Below, in pieces: positions 43,846 to 51,991 of a DNA stretch of 64,000 bases; position 1 is the stretch's first letter; each line of letters begins with the position of its first letter. The notes beneath the pieces were generated by a model, which saw only the letters and a list, made by a program, of their open reading frames with translations, ran no database searches and was not told the DNA's origin. The translations under genes were made by a program, and so were the position numbers. Source of the DNA: Verrucomicrobiaceae bacterium UBA1938 (GTDB taxonomy: Bacteria; Verrucomicrobiota; Verrucomicrobiia; Verrucomicrobiales; Verrucomicrobiaceae); NCBI GenBank assembly GCA_002336895.1, contig DDFC01000022.1, positions 62,001 to 126,000 on the forward strand, read 5' to 3'.

Positions 43846-45116
43846 TCTTCAAAGAAGGCACCACATTCCATTTCGGTCTCGCGCGGATTCTGGTCTTCGG
43901 CATTCTGCTGCTGGATCTGCTGGTGGATGATCTTCCCGCCCTTGCCTCCATGCCTGCCGAGGCATTTCTGCCTCGTGGCGTGCTGGGCTGGCTGCCCGCA
44001 TCCTGGCTGGAGTCCATCTTGCAGCCCGGCTTCTACCACGGCTTTACCCTTGTGTATGGAGGCGTTTTGCTCGTGGGGCTCTGCGGCTTTGGCCCCGCAT
44101 GGCTGGTCACGGGTCTGGCCATGCTCTGCACCCTTCTCTTCCACGGGCTGGCACGCGGCTTCGGAGGGCACGTGAATCACCAGGAGCTCATCATGCTGCA
44201 CAGCCTGTTCTTCTTCCTCAGCAGCCGCTCCTACGCTGCGGTCTCGCTCAATGCGCTGTTGTGGAAGCGCCCTGCGGATGAAACCGACAATGAAGCCAGC
44301 CGCCTGCTGCTTCGTGCCCTGTGCTTCTGGGTCATGCTGACCTACTTCATGATCGGCGTGGCCCGGCTGCAAACCTCCGACTGGCGCGTGTATGGCACCA
44401 ATGCCATGACCTTCTACGCGCTGCTGCACAGTGCGAAGTGGAATTTCTGGAACTTCAGCCTCGCGCGGGATGTGCTGCACCAGCCGTGGTTTGATCTCTT
44501 CCTGCGCGTGACCTTCCCTCTGGCCACCCTCTTGGAACTGGCAGCGCCTCTGGCCGTCATGGTGCGCAGGCTGGTCTGGCCCATCCTCATTTCTCTCTGG
44601 CTTTTCCACATCGCCATCCTGCTCTGCATGAACATCTTCTTCTGGCAGAACATGCTCATGCTTCTGCTCCCGCTGCTGGGCTGGTATGCCGACCGCCGCT
44701 GGCAGCCCTCCGGCTCCGCCGACAAGCCTCTCATTGTCTTCTACGACGCCGCCTGCGGCCTGTGTGATGGCTTCATCCGCCACGTGGCCACGGCTGACCG
44801 CGCCGGCCTGCTGCGCTTTGCCCCGCTCAATGGCATCACCGCGCAGGAGCACCACATCACCATGCCTGAGAACCGCGCCGAGTGGACCATCATCGCCGCC
44901 GAAGGTGACCAGGTGATGGACCGCTCTGATGCCGCCCTGGCCATCCTGGCCAAAACACCGCTCTGGGCGGACATCGCGGATCTCGCCGTCATCATTCCCC
45001 GCGCCCTGCGGGACAAGGTTTACCGCATCGTGGCCCGCTGGCGCCACATGGTGCCGCTCAAAAAAGACGCCTGCGAGCTGCCGCCTCTGGAGCTGCGCCG
45101 CAAGCTGCTGCCCTGA
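43842..45116 (+). CDS. HTTM membrane domain fused to DCC (DUF393) thiol-disulfide domain
   Basis: From ATG 43842 the product is 424 residues. Residues 1-300 have about eight or nine TM helices with HTTM features (HGLARGFGGHVNHQELIMLHSLFFFLS, WVMLTYFMIGVARLQTSDWRVYGT, FFWQNMLML). HTTM is the membrane fold shared with vitamin K-dependent carboxylase. Residues about 305-410 are a DUF393/DCC domain (PLIVFYDAACGLCDGFIRHV), with the CxxC pair expected for a thiol-disulfide redox enzyme. HTTM-DCC fusions exist in other bacteria without assigned function. Their presence between an exporter and acyltransferases here suggests a role in glycan or envelope modification. It overlaps the preceding gene's stop. 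Confidence 0.82.
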   Translation: MIFKEGTTFHFGLARILVFGILLLDLLVDDLPALASMPAEAFLPRGVLGWLPASWLESILQPGFYHGFTLVYGGVLLVGLCGFGPAWLVTGLAMLCTLLFHGLARGFGGHVNHQELIMLHSLFFFLSSRSYAAVSLNALLWKRPADETDNEASRLLLRALCFWVMLTYFMIGVARLQTSDWRVYGTNAMTFYALLHSAKWNFWNFSLARDVLHQPWFDLFLRVTFPLATLLELAAPLAVMVRRLVWPILISLWLFHIAILLCMNIFFWQNMLMLLLPLLGWYADRRWQPSGSADKPLIVFYDAACGLCDGFIRHVATADRAGLLRFAPLNGITAQEHHITMPENRAEWTIIAAEGDQVMDRSDAALAILAKTPLWADIADLAVIIPRALRDKVYRIVARWRHMVPLKKDACELPPLELRRKLLP

Positions 45117-45132
45117 TCCCCAAAAAAACACC

Positions 45133-46344
45133 ATGTCTGGATCTCAGAAGAAGACCAAAATCCAAATGCTCGAAGGGCTGCGTGGCTGGCTGGCCATGTG
45201 GGTGGTCATCACCCACCTCTTCCAGTTCAGCGGGCATCCGCAGCTCGGACTTCCTGTGATCAGCCTTCTTACCAGCGGACACTTTGCCGTGCACCTTTTC
45301 ATGATCCTGAGCGGTTTTGTCATCGCTCTGCTCATCCACGAGCGTGCAGAGCCCTATGGCGTGTACATCCAGCGCCGTTTCCGCCGCATCTACCCCGTTC
45401 TTTTTCTCGGCGTGGCTTTGGGAGTGCTCGTACACCCCATGCGCGGTGATCTGCTCACAGACTTCTGGCCGTCCCTTTTTGACAAACACCAGCTTTCCTA
45501 CTTTGACCATTGCTGGCATCAGTTTGACTCAAACATCATCGCCTATGCCCTGTGCGACTTCACGATGATCAACGGCATCGTGCCAAACTTCGTCCTCCCC
45601 CATGTGGCGGTGGCTTTCAATGGAGTGGCCTGGAGCCTGTCGCTGGAGTTTCAGTTCTACCTCCTGGCACCTTGGCTCTGCTCCATTCTCCAGCCCCTCC
45701 GCCAGCGGCTGCTCCACGTGTTTTTGGGCGTGTTTGCCGTCATGGCTCTTCGTGACTTCATCTTTCCCTCCATCAATGGCATGTCCTGGAGCAGCCACGG
45801 AGCCTTCCTCCCGTTCAATCTCGAATGGTTCATGATCGGCATCCTCTCCTATCATTTGCGCACCTACCTGCTGGCCCCCGGCCATCAACAACTCATTGGC
45901 ATCAATCTCCTGCCGGTGGCCCTTCTCCTCTCCCTCCTCCTCACTCGTGGTCGCCTCAGCGGCATGAGCTTTGAATGGGTGATCGGAGATGCCATGCCCC
46001 TTGCCATCTGGCTGTGCGTGCTCTGCCACATGATCGACACCGACACCGGCCATACGGGCCCTGTGAACAAGCTCGCCAAGGTGCTGCTGGAATCCCCCGC
46101 TGCTCTCTTTGTCGGCGGCATATCCTACAGCATCTATCTGCTCCACAATCCCGTGATCATCTTCACCCAATGGGCCTTCGTCAGGCACCTTGACGTCCAC
46201 ACCTGGCAGTCCTGCCTCCTGATCACCGGCGCCATCAGCCTGCCTCTCACTATTGGCCTTTCTGCCCTCTCCTACCGCTTTGTTGAGCAGCGCTTCATTC
46301 GTTCCGCCAAAAAAGCCCCCGTGCCTGCTCTGACACCCGCTTAA
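45133..46344 (+). CDS. Acyltransferase-3 family membrane protein
   Basis: From ATG 45133 the product is 403 residues with about ten TM helices. The AT3 entry signature is present: KIQMLEGLRGWLAMWVVITHLF with the catalytic His at the end of TM1. GHFAVHLFMILSGFVIALL and YIQRRFRRIYPVL, which carries the Arg-rich element, follow. Enzymes of this family O-acylate sugars in the periplasm using a membrane-crossing acyl donor. The start follows 16 bp after the HTTM-DCC stop. It probably acetylates the exported glycan. A second AT3 protein of different sequence is encoded at 57474-58640. Confidence 0.9.
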   Translation: MSGSQKKTKIQMLEGLRGWLAMWVVITHLFQFSGHPQLGLPVISLLTSGHFAVHLFMILSGFVIALLIHERAEPYGVYIQRRFRRIYPVLFLGVALGVLVHPMRGDLLTDFWPSLFDKHQLSYFDHCWHQFDSNIIAYALCDFTMINGIVPNFVLPHVAVAFNGVAWSLSLEFQFYLLAPWLCSILQPLRQRLLHVFLGVFAVMALRDFIFPSINGMSWSSHGAFLPFNLEWFMIGILSYHLRTYLLAPGHQQLIGINLLPVALLLSLLLTRGRLSGMSFEWVIGDAMPLAIWLCVLCHMIDTDTGHTGPVNKLAKVLLESPAALFVGGISYSIYLLHNPVIIFTQWAFVRHLDVHTWQSCLLITGAISLPLTIGLSALSYRFVEQRFIRSAKKAPVPALTPA

Positions 46345-46372
46345 CTCCGTCCCACTCAAACCTACACCTGCC

Positions 46373-47638
46373 ATGAAAATCGTCATCACCGGCGTCACCG
46401 GATTCCGCAACCGCGGCGTTGAAGCCCTCGTCCGTCCCACGGTAGAGCAGCTGAAGTCCCGCTATGCCAATGCCACCATTCAGATCGTCAGCCGCTCCCC
46501 CGGCTACGACGAGCAGCGTCTGAATACTCCGCACACCAGCTACCTGCAGGATGCCTTCTACCAGGGCGGCCACTGGGTGCAGCCTCCGCTGTGGAAAAAC
46601 ATGATGCACATGGTCACCACGCGCACCGCTCAGAAGCTCGGCATCGCCGCCTCTGCCGATGATGGCAAAATCAAAGACAGCGACCTCCAGATGCCTTTCG
46701 AGAGCGCAGACCTCGTCATCGTCAGCGGTGGAGATCTCTTCAGCTCCGACTACGGCACCACCTCCCTCTCCCACTTCTGCGCTCCGGTCCGCTGGGCCAA
46801 AAAACACGGCGTGCCTGTGGCGCTGATCGGCCAGTCCGTCGGCCGTTTCAAAAACGATGCCGACATCAGCCTCTGGCGTCAGATGGAGGAGGACGCCTCT
46901 CTTATCACCCTGCGTGAGGCGCACACTCAGAGCTACCTTGCCAGCCAGCTGGGTTCACGTGTGGACCGCCTGCCCGTCACTGCGGACACAGCCTTCCTTC
47001 TCGAAGCAGACACCACCTTTGCAGACCAGCATCTGCCGGCCGCTGACGGCCCGTGGGTGGCCCTCTCCATCAGCGAGTCCATCTCCGGCTGGACCGGCCT
47101 GAGCTATGAGGCCCACAAGGTCGCGTGGAAGCAGCTCATCCAGACCATGCTCGATCGCTGGTCCGTCCGTGTGGCCATCATCCCGCATGTGCAGGAAAAC
47201 TCCGCCGACGACCGCCTCATCTCCACCAAGATCGCCCGCGAGCTGGGCTTTGACAAACGCGTGCGCGTCTTTGCCGAAGACCTCAGCGCAGCGGAGTTCA
47301 AGGGCCTCGTGTCCCGCTGCGACATGGTGGTGGCGGAACGAATGCATGCCGCCATCGCCGGCCTTTCCACCGGACGCTGCACCGTGCCCATCGGCTACTC
47401 CATCAAGGCCGAGGGCATCACCTCCGCAGTCCTGGAAGGCTCCGGCCTGGACGCCTCGGACATCGTCGTGCCAGTCTCTGATCTGCTCGATGCCTCCGCC
47501 ACCTTTGACAAGCTGGACCGTATCTGGAAGCAGCGTACCGCCTATGCGGGTGCCATCTCCCAGGGGGCAGCACGGCAGAAAAACCTCGCCCTGCAAAATT
47601 TCGAAATGATCGGCTCGCTGCTCGCTCCCAAGGCCTGA
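46373..47638 (+). CDS. Polysaccharide pyruvyltransferase family protein
   Basis: The product is 421 residues. It has the pyruvyltransferase landmarks GVTGFRNRGVEALVRPTVEQL near the N-terminus, SADLVIVSGGDLFSSDYG, GVPVALIGQSVGRFKN and ERMHAAIAGLSTGRCTVPIGYSIK, the last containing the conserved (E)RMH box. Such enzymes add ketal-linked pyruvate from phosphoenolpyruvate to sugars, giving the glycan negative charge. A few relatives act as plain glycosyltransferase-like proteins, so the call is for the family. It lies 28 bp after the acyltransferase gene. Confidence 0.88.
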   Translation: MKIVITGVTGFRNRGVEALVRPTVEQLKSRYANATIQIVSRSPGYDEQRLNTPHTSYLQDAFYQGGHWVQPPLWKNMMHMVTTRTAQKLGIAASADDGKIKDSDLQMPFESADLVIVSGGDLFSSDYGTTSLSHFCAPVRWAKKHGVPVALIGQSVGRFKNDADISLWRQMEEDASLITLREAHTQSYLASQLGSRVDRLPVTADTAFLLEADTTFADQHLPAADGPWVALSISESISGWTGLSYEAHKVAWKQLIQTMLDRWSVRVAIIPHVQENSADDRLISTKIARELGFDKRVRVFAEDLSAAEFKGLVSRCDMVVAERMHAAIAGLSTGRCTVPIGYSIKAEGITSAVLEGSGLDASDIVVPVSDLLDASATFDKLDRIWKQRTAYAGAISQGAARQKNLALQNFEMIGSLLAPKA

Positions 47639-47694
47639 GCCCCGCGCCCGGCAGATGTGCCGCACGCCTCATCAAACTCAGCATCCACTCATTC

Positions 47695-48915
47695 ATGAAC
47701 TGCGCCCTTCCACTCGTGGCACCAGAGAAAAGCCAGGCGGCTGATTTTGCGCCCGGTGCAGCACAGCTGCCTGCCGCCCTGTCCCATTCCGGGCACAAGA
47801 CGCTCTCGGCACCGCTCGTGGTCGTGCGCGAGCGCTGGTCCCACATGTCCAGCGTCAGCGGGTTTGACCCTCTCTTTGCCGAGCTGGAATCCGCCTTCCC
47901 CGGCCGGGTCCGCAACCTTTTCATCCCGTCCATTCCGCACAGCAGCAATCCGCTGGTGCGCATCTACCGCCGCATGCGCGACCGCAGGCACGAGCAGCTC
48001 AGGGCGCTGGCTCCCTTCCCATCCTGCACTATGGCGCATGAAAAGGCAGCTGCCGCACTGCTCCACCACCTGCAGGCGGACAGCCGGGCGCTCGGCATCC
48101 TCTCCGTGGCGGAGAGCCAGCTGGGCGGGCACCTCATCAGCGCCCCTGCCGACATCAAAAAGCGCCTCATCATCTGCCTGCACCAGCCCCCCTCGCAGCT
48201 GCGTCTTTTCTGGAAAGACTTCTCCGTTCTTCGGGATGTGGGCGCCATCGTCTGCCTCGGCGGCAATCTCGTCGATCACGTCCGGGAGCATACCGACGTC
48301 CCCGTCTGGCATCTGAAGCATGGCGTGAATCTCGACTTCTTCCGCCCGCAGGAAGGCGCGGCCAGTTCAGGCCCGCCGCGCCTCATCTCCGTGGGCCACT
48401 GGCTCAGGGATTTTGAAGTGCTGCAGAAGGCCTTTGGCATCATCCGTGCCGCACGCCCGGACGTCGAGCTGGACTGCGTCCTCCCCACTGACCGCAGGAA
48501 CAGCGACGCCATCATGAAACTGGCACGTGATCCCCAGGTGCGCTGGCATGCCGGCATCAGCGCCGAGGCCCTGCGAGATCTCTACGCACGTGCCACGCTC
48601 ATGTTCATGCCGCTCGCAGATTGCGTGGCCAACAACGGCATCGTCGAGGCTCTCTCCTCCGGCCTGCCCGTTGTGACCAGCCGCATCGGCGCCATCCAGG
48701 AGTACGTGCCGACAAACTGTGGCACGCTCTGCATCCCGGACGATCCCGCAGATCATGCCCGGGCCGTTTTGCACTGGCTGGAGCAGCTCCGGCGTCATGA
48801 ATGCCAGCCCGGCAGCCGCGCCTTTGCAGAGCAGCATCTCGACTGGGCGCAGATCGCCCGTCAGTTCGCCTCCCTGGCAGACCACATGGCAGCCCATGCC
48901 ACCTGCCCCGCCTGA
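47695..48915 (+). CDS. Glycosyltransferase, GT4-like
   Basis: The product is 406 residues with a GT-B look. The N-terminal domain is unusual (WSHMSSVSGFDPLFAELESAFPGRVRNLFIP). The C-terminal nucleotide-sugar domain has RLISVGHWLRDFEVLQKAF, WHAGISAEALRDLYARATLMFMPLADCVANNGIVEALSSGLPVVTSRIGAI. The usual E-x7-E pattern is replaced by NNGIVEA. The first 35 residues are poorly conserved in style, and a start further downstream is possible. The sugar is unknown. Confidence 0.82.
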   Translation: MNCALPLVAPEKSQAADFAPGAAQLPAALSHSGHKTLSAPLVVVRERWSHMSSVSGFDPLFAELESAFPGRVRNLFIPSIPHSSNPLVRIYRRMRDRRHEQLRALAPFPSCTMAHEKAAAALLHHLQADSRALGILSVAESQLGGHLISAPADIKKRLIICLHQPPSQLRLFWKDFSVLRDVGAIVCLGGNLVDHVREHTDVPVWHLKHGVNLDFFRPQEGAASSGPPRLISVGHWLRDFEVLQKAFGIIRAARPDVELDCVLPTDRRNSDAIMKLARDPQVRWHAGISAEALRDLYARATLMFMPLADCVANNGIVEALSSGLPVVTSRIGAIQEYVPTNCGTLCIPDDPADHARAVLHWLEQLRRHECQPGSRAFAEQHLDWAQIARQFASLADHMAAHATCPA

Positions 48916-48943
48916 AGCCCCCCCTTTTCCCCCGCCCTCACTC

Positions 48944-49846
48944 ATGAAACTCGAACGCATCATCACCCTGGCCAGCGGCAAGGTACGGCTCGACTTCCTG
49001 GCCATGGAGCGCTCTCTGCGCGCCACCGGCTGCGATCTGCCGCTGGAGGTCATCCCCTACAATGACGAGCGCTTTGAGCTGCCGAAAAACAGCCGCTGGC
49101 TCGAAGCCCCGAAATTCTACGACTGGATCGCGCGCCGCTGCTCCCACCCGATGATGCGCAAGTACCTGCCGCTCACGATGAGCAACTACCAGTACTGCGA
49201 CAGCGACATCGTCTTCCTCAGCGACCCGACCAAAGTGCTGGAAGATCACAGCGGCTTTGTGGTGGCCTGCACGGAATGGAACAAGCCGCAGTGGACCGTG
49301 TGCGCGGAATCGAAAGCTTTTCTGGCCGAACGCTGCTCCACCTGGCAGCAGAAGGTCTTCTGCGCTGGTCAGTATGCCTGCGACCGCGCTCTCTACACGC
49401 AGGAGAGCCTGATCGAGTTTGCCGAGCGCCCGGCCAATCAGCCCGCATGCCTGCACTTCTCCCTGCATGATCAGCCGGGCACCAATCTCTTTGTACTCAG
49501 CACGGATGTGCCCATGACCAACCTCACGCTGCCGCCTTATAAAATGGAGTCCACCTGGGCAGGCGATTACCCCGGCAGCTACTCCCACCTGTGGGAAGCC
49601 CCCGGCAGCAAGCCCTACCTCATGCACTGGGCGGGCGGCCTGCTGGACGAACCCAAACCGATCAACGAGCTGTTCTTCCAGTTCCTCACACGCGCCGAGC
49701 GGGAGGAGTGGGACCAGCTGCTGGTCGCACGCCGCAAGGCAGCCGCCAAGCGCGGCCACTGGCCTCTCGGCGTGCGCCTGCTCAATCAGGTGGTGCGCAT
49801 GGTGGACAAGCGCTTCTGGGTCCAGTGGAAACCCGTCGTCGCCTGA
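48944..49846 (+). CDS. Putative GT-A type glycosyltransferase
   Basis: From ATG 48944 the product is 300 residues. It has one recognisable metal-binding DxD-like element, YCDSDIVFLSDP (near residues 85-96). Substrate-binding-like phrases follow (HFSLHDQPGTNLFVLST and YLMHWAGG). This matches the outline of a GT-A enzyme (GT8/GT32 type), but the exact family is not certain. It starts 28 bp after the previous gene. Its short basic tail (VRMVDKRFWVQWK) could contact the membrane. Confidence 0.65.
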   Translation: MKLERIITLASGKVRLDFLAMERSLRATGCDLPLEVIPYNDERFELPKNSRWLEAPKFYDWIARRCSHPMMRKYLPLTMSNYQYCDSDIVFLSDPTKVLEDHSGFVVACTEWNKPQWTVCAESKAFLAERCSTWQQKVFCAGQYACDRALYTQESLIEFAERPANQPACLHFSLHDQPGTNLFVLSTDVPMTNLTLPPYKMESTWAGDYPGSYSHLWEAPGSKPYLMHWAGGLLDEPKPINELFFQFLTRAEREEWDQLLVARRKAAAKRGHWPLGVRLLNQVVRMVDKRFWVQWKPVVA

Positions 49847-49883
49847 GACGCTGCACCGCAAAGCGCACCCAGCACACACGCTC

Positions 49884-51029
49884 ATGACCGGCATCCTCTC
49901 CATCAATGATCCTGCGCAGACCGGCGGTCTGGCCAGCTATCAGCGCCTGCTGGCAGAGTCTCTCACCGCAGCCGGGGACACCGGCTGGTTTGGTTTCATC
50001 CAGACGCCAAACACCGGCCCCTCGCATCCTGTCTCCTGGCGGAAGACCAAACTGGTCTCCACCCTGCCCTGGCAGGTGCTGCGCAGCGTCTTTTTCAAGC
50101 TGGCCTCCCGCCCGTCCCTGCATGGGCTGCTGGAGCGGCTGGCCGGTGGAGCATGGTCGGAGTCCGCCTACAATGGCGCACTGTCCGGCACAAAGCAGCT
50201 GCACTTTGTGGGCACGGGCTGGGACTTCATCGGCCTGGCTGCGGCGCGCATGGCGCGGAAGAAGGGCATGGGCTTCACCGTCTGGCCCGCCGTTCATCCC
50301 GGAGACTGGGGAGATGACCATATTGATCTGCGGCTTTACCGCCAGGCGGATGCAGTATTCTGCCAGAGCGACTTTGAGCGCCGCCATCTGGCCAGGCTGG
50401 GCGTGCCTGAAAGCAAGCTGGTGCGCTGCGGACTGCCACCCATGTGCCGTGCGGATGGTGATGGCCCGCAGCTGCGCAGCCGCCTCATGATCGGGGAGCG
50501 ACCCGCAGTCCTCTTCGTGGGACGCCGTGATGTGGGCAAAGGCTACCCCGCCCTGCTGGAGGCCTGGCCGCTGGTGGCGCAGCAGTGCCCGGAAGCCGTG
50601 CTGCTGCTGGCCGGCCCCGGCGCTGCGGATGACGCACGGCTTGCCAAAATTTCCGCCGAGAACGTTCGCGATCTCGGCTGCCCGTCGGAACAGGAGAAAG
50701 CAGACGCTTATGCAGCCTGCGACGCCTTCTGCCTGCCCTCAGCACACGAATCCTTTGGAATCGTGTACGTGGAGGCCTGGTCCTACGGCAAACCAGTCAT
50801 TTGTGGCACTGCCCCCGCCAGCCGCGAGCTGGTGGAAGACGGAGTCACAGGTGTGTGGGCTGATCAACAGCCGCAGCAGCTGGCCGCTGTGCTGCTGCGG
50901 CTGCTGAAGCACCCGGAAGAGCGTCTCCGCATGGGGCAGGCAGGCCTGGAGCTGCAGCGCCGGAGCTACACCACCGCGCAGACGATGGCCAGCCACCTGA
51001 ATGCCTGGAAAAACGCCGCCTCAAACTGA
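49884..51029 (+). CDS. GT4 family glycosyltransferase
   Basis: The product is 381 residues of GT-B fold. The donor-binding domain has VLFVGRRDVGKGYPALLEAW, VLLLAGPGAAD and the E-x7-E element HESFGIVYVEAWSYGKPVI with Glu at both ends. The N-terminal acceptor domain begins with INDPAQTGGLASYQRLL, a Gly-rich loop typical of GT4 enzymes. It is 37 bp after the previous gene. The sugar and linkage cannot be told. Confidence 0.9.
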   Translation: MTGILSINDPAQTGGLASYQRLLAESLTAAGDTGWFGFIQTPNTGPSHPVSWRKTKLVSTLPWQVLRSVFFKLASRPSLHGLLERLAGGAWSESAYNGALSGTKQLHFVGTGWDFIGLAAARMARKKGMGFTVWPAVHPGDWGDDHIDLRLYRQADAVFCQSDFERRHLARLGVPESKLVRCGLPPMCRADGDGPQLRSRLMIGERPAVLFVGRRDVGKGYPALLEAWPLVAQQCPEAVLLLAGPGAADDARLAKISAENVRDLGCPSEQEKADAYAACDAFCLPSAHESFGIVYVEAWSYGKPVICGTAPASRELVEDGVTGVWADQQPQQLAAVLLRLLKHPEERLRMGQAGLELQRRSYTTAQTMASHLNAWKNAASN

Positions 51030-51048
51030 ATCCACCGCGCCCCCGAGC

Positions 51049-51945
51049 ATGCCTCTCGCATCCATCATCATTCCCACCTGCAACCGCCCGGCTGATCTGG
51101 CGCGCTGCCTGCACGCCCTGGCCCCGCAGCTGGAGCAGCAGTCCTGCGAGGTCATCGTCTCCGATGACAGCCGCGACGACAAAACGCAGTCCATGCTGAA
51201 GGCCGACTTCCCCACGGTTAAGATCACCACGGGCCCGCGCCGTGGCCCGGGCGCAAACCGCAATGCGGGCGTGCTTCAAGCCACCGGCGAATGGCTCATC
51301 TTCATTGATGATGATGTCATTCCCTCACCTGCCTTTTTGAGCGCCTATTTCACCGCCTTTGCCAGCGCCTCCGACATCAAGGTCTTCCACGGTCTCACTG
51401 TGGCCACGCCCGAGCAGGGCTCCATGCTTTTGGAAGCCCCCGAAGTGCTGAAGCCGCAGCAGATCTTCCCCTCATGCAACTTTGCCATCCGCCGGGAACT
51501 CTACGAAAAAACACAGGGCTTTGACGCACGCTATTACCCCTCCTTTGAAGACATGGAGTACTGCTCCCGCCTACAGGCCCAGGGAGAGAAATGCGGCTGT
51601 GTGCAGGAGGCTCTGGTTCATCACCCGCGCAGGCCGCTGCCAAAGGCCATGACTCTGGCCCGCCGTTGGGAGGCACGTGTCATCTCCAGCCTGGATCTGG
51701 GGGCTGCTCCTTTGCCGCTGGCCTTTCTGCTGACCAAGCATGTGGCGCTGGTGATCCTCTCCCGCTTCCGCGGTCAGCGCCCGTCCATGGAGACGCTGCG
51801 CGCCGCAATGCACTTCACGCACGAGTTTGCCTGCTATCTCTGGATGCTTCCCGGCTGGCTGTGGAAGCACTCACAGTCATCTCGCAGCCCGTTCTGGGAG
51901 CTCCAGCAAACGCTGGGAAATGTCCCCCGGCGCTACGGGCTGTGA
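51049..51945 (+). CDS. GT2 family glycosyltransferase
   Basis: From ATG 51049 the product is 298 residues. It has the GT2 opening IIIPTCNRPADLARCLHAL, the DSRDDKTQ loop, GPGANRNAG and the catalytic metal site IFIDDDVIPSP. YPSFEDMEYCSRLQAQG follows. The C-terminal third has hydrophobic segments, suggesting membrane association. An ATG at 51001 in the same frame would overlap the previous gene by 29 bases. The 51049 start, 19 bases after the stop, gives the family N-terminus and is preferred. Confidence 0.88.
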   Translation: MPLASIIIPTCNRPADLARCLHALAPQLEQQSCEVIVSDDSRDDKTQSMLKADFPTVKITTGPRRGPGANRNAGVLQATGEWLIFIDDDVIPSPAFLSAYFTAFASASDIKVFHGLTVATPEQGSMLLEAPEVLKPQQIFPSCNFAIRRELYEKTQGFDARYYPSFEDMEYCSRLQAQGEKCGCVQEALVHHPRRPLPKAMTLARRWEARVISSLDLGAAPLPLAFLLTKHVALVILSRFRGQRPSMETLRAAMHFTHEFACYLWMLPGWLWKHSQSSRSPFWELQQTLGNVPRRYGL

Positions 51946-51991
51946 TTCCTGACCGCGTGCCCTGCCCACCGTCAGTCAACCGCTGCACTTT

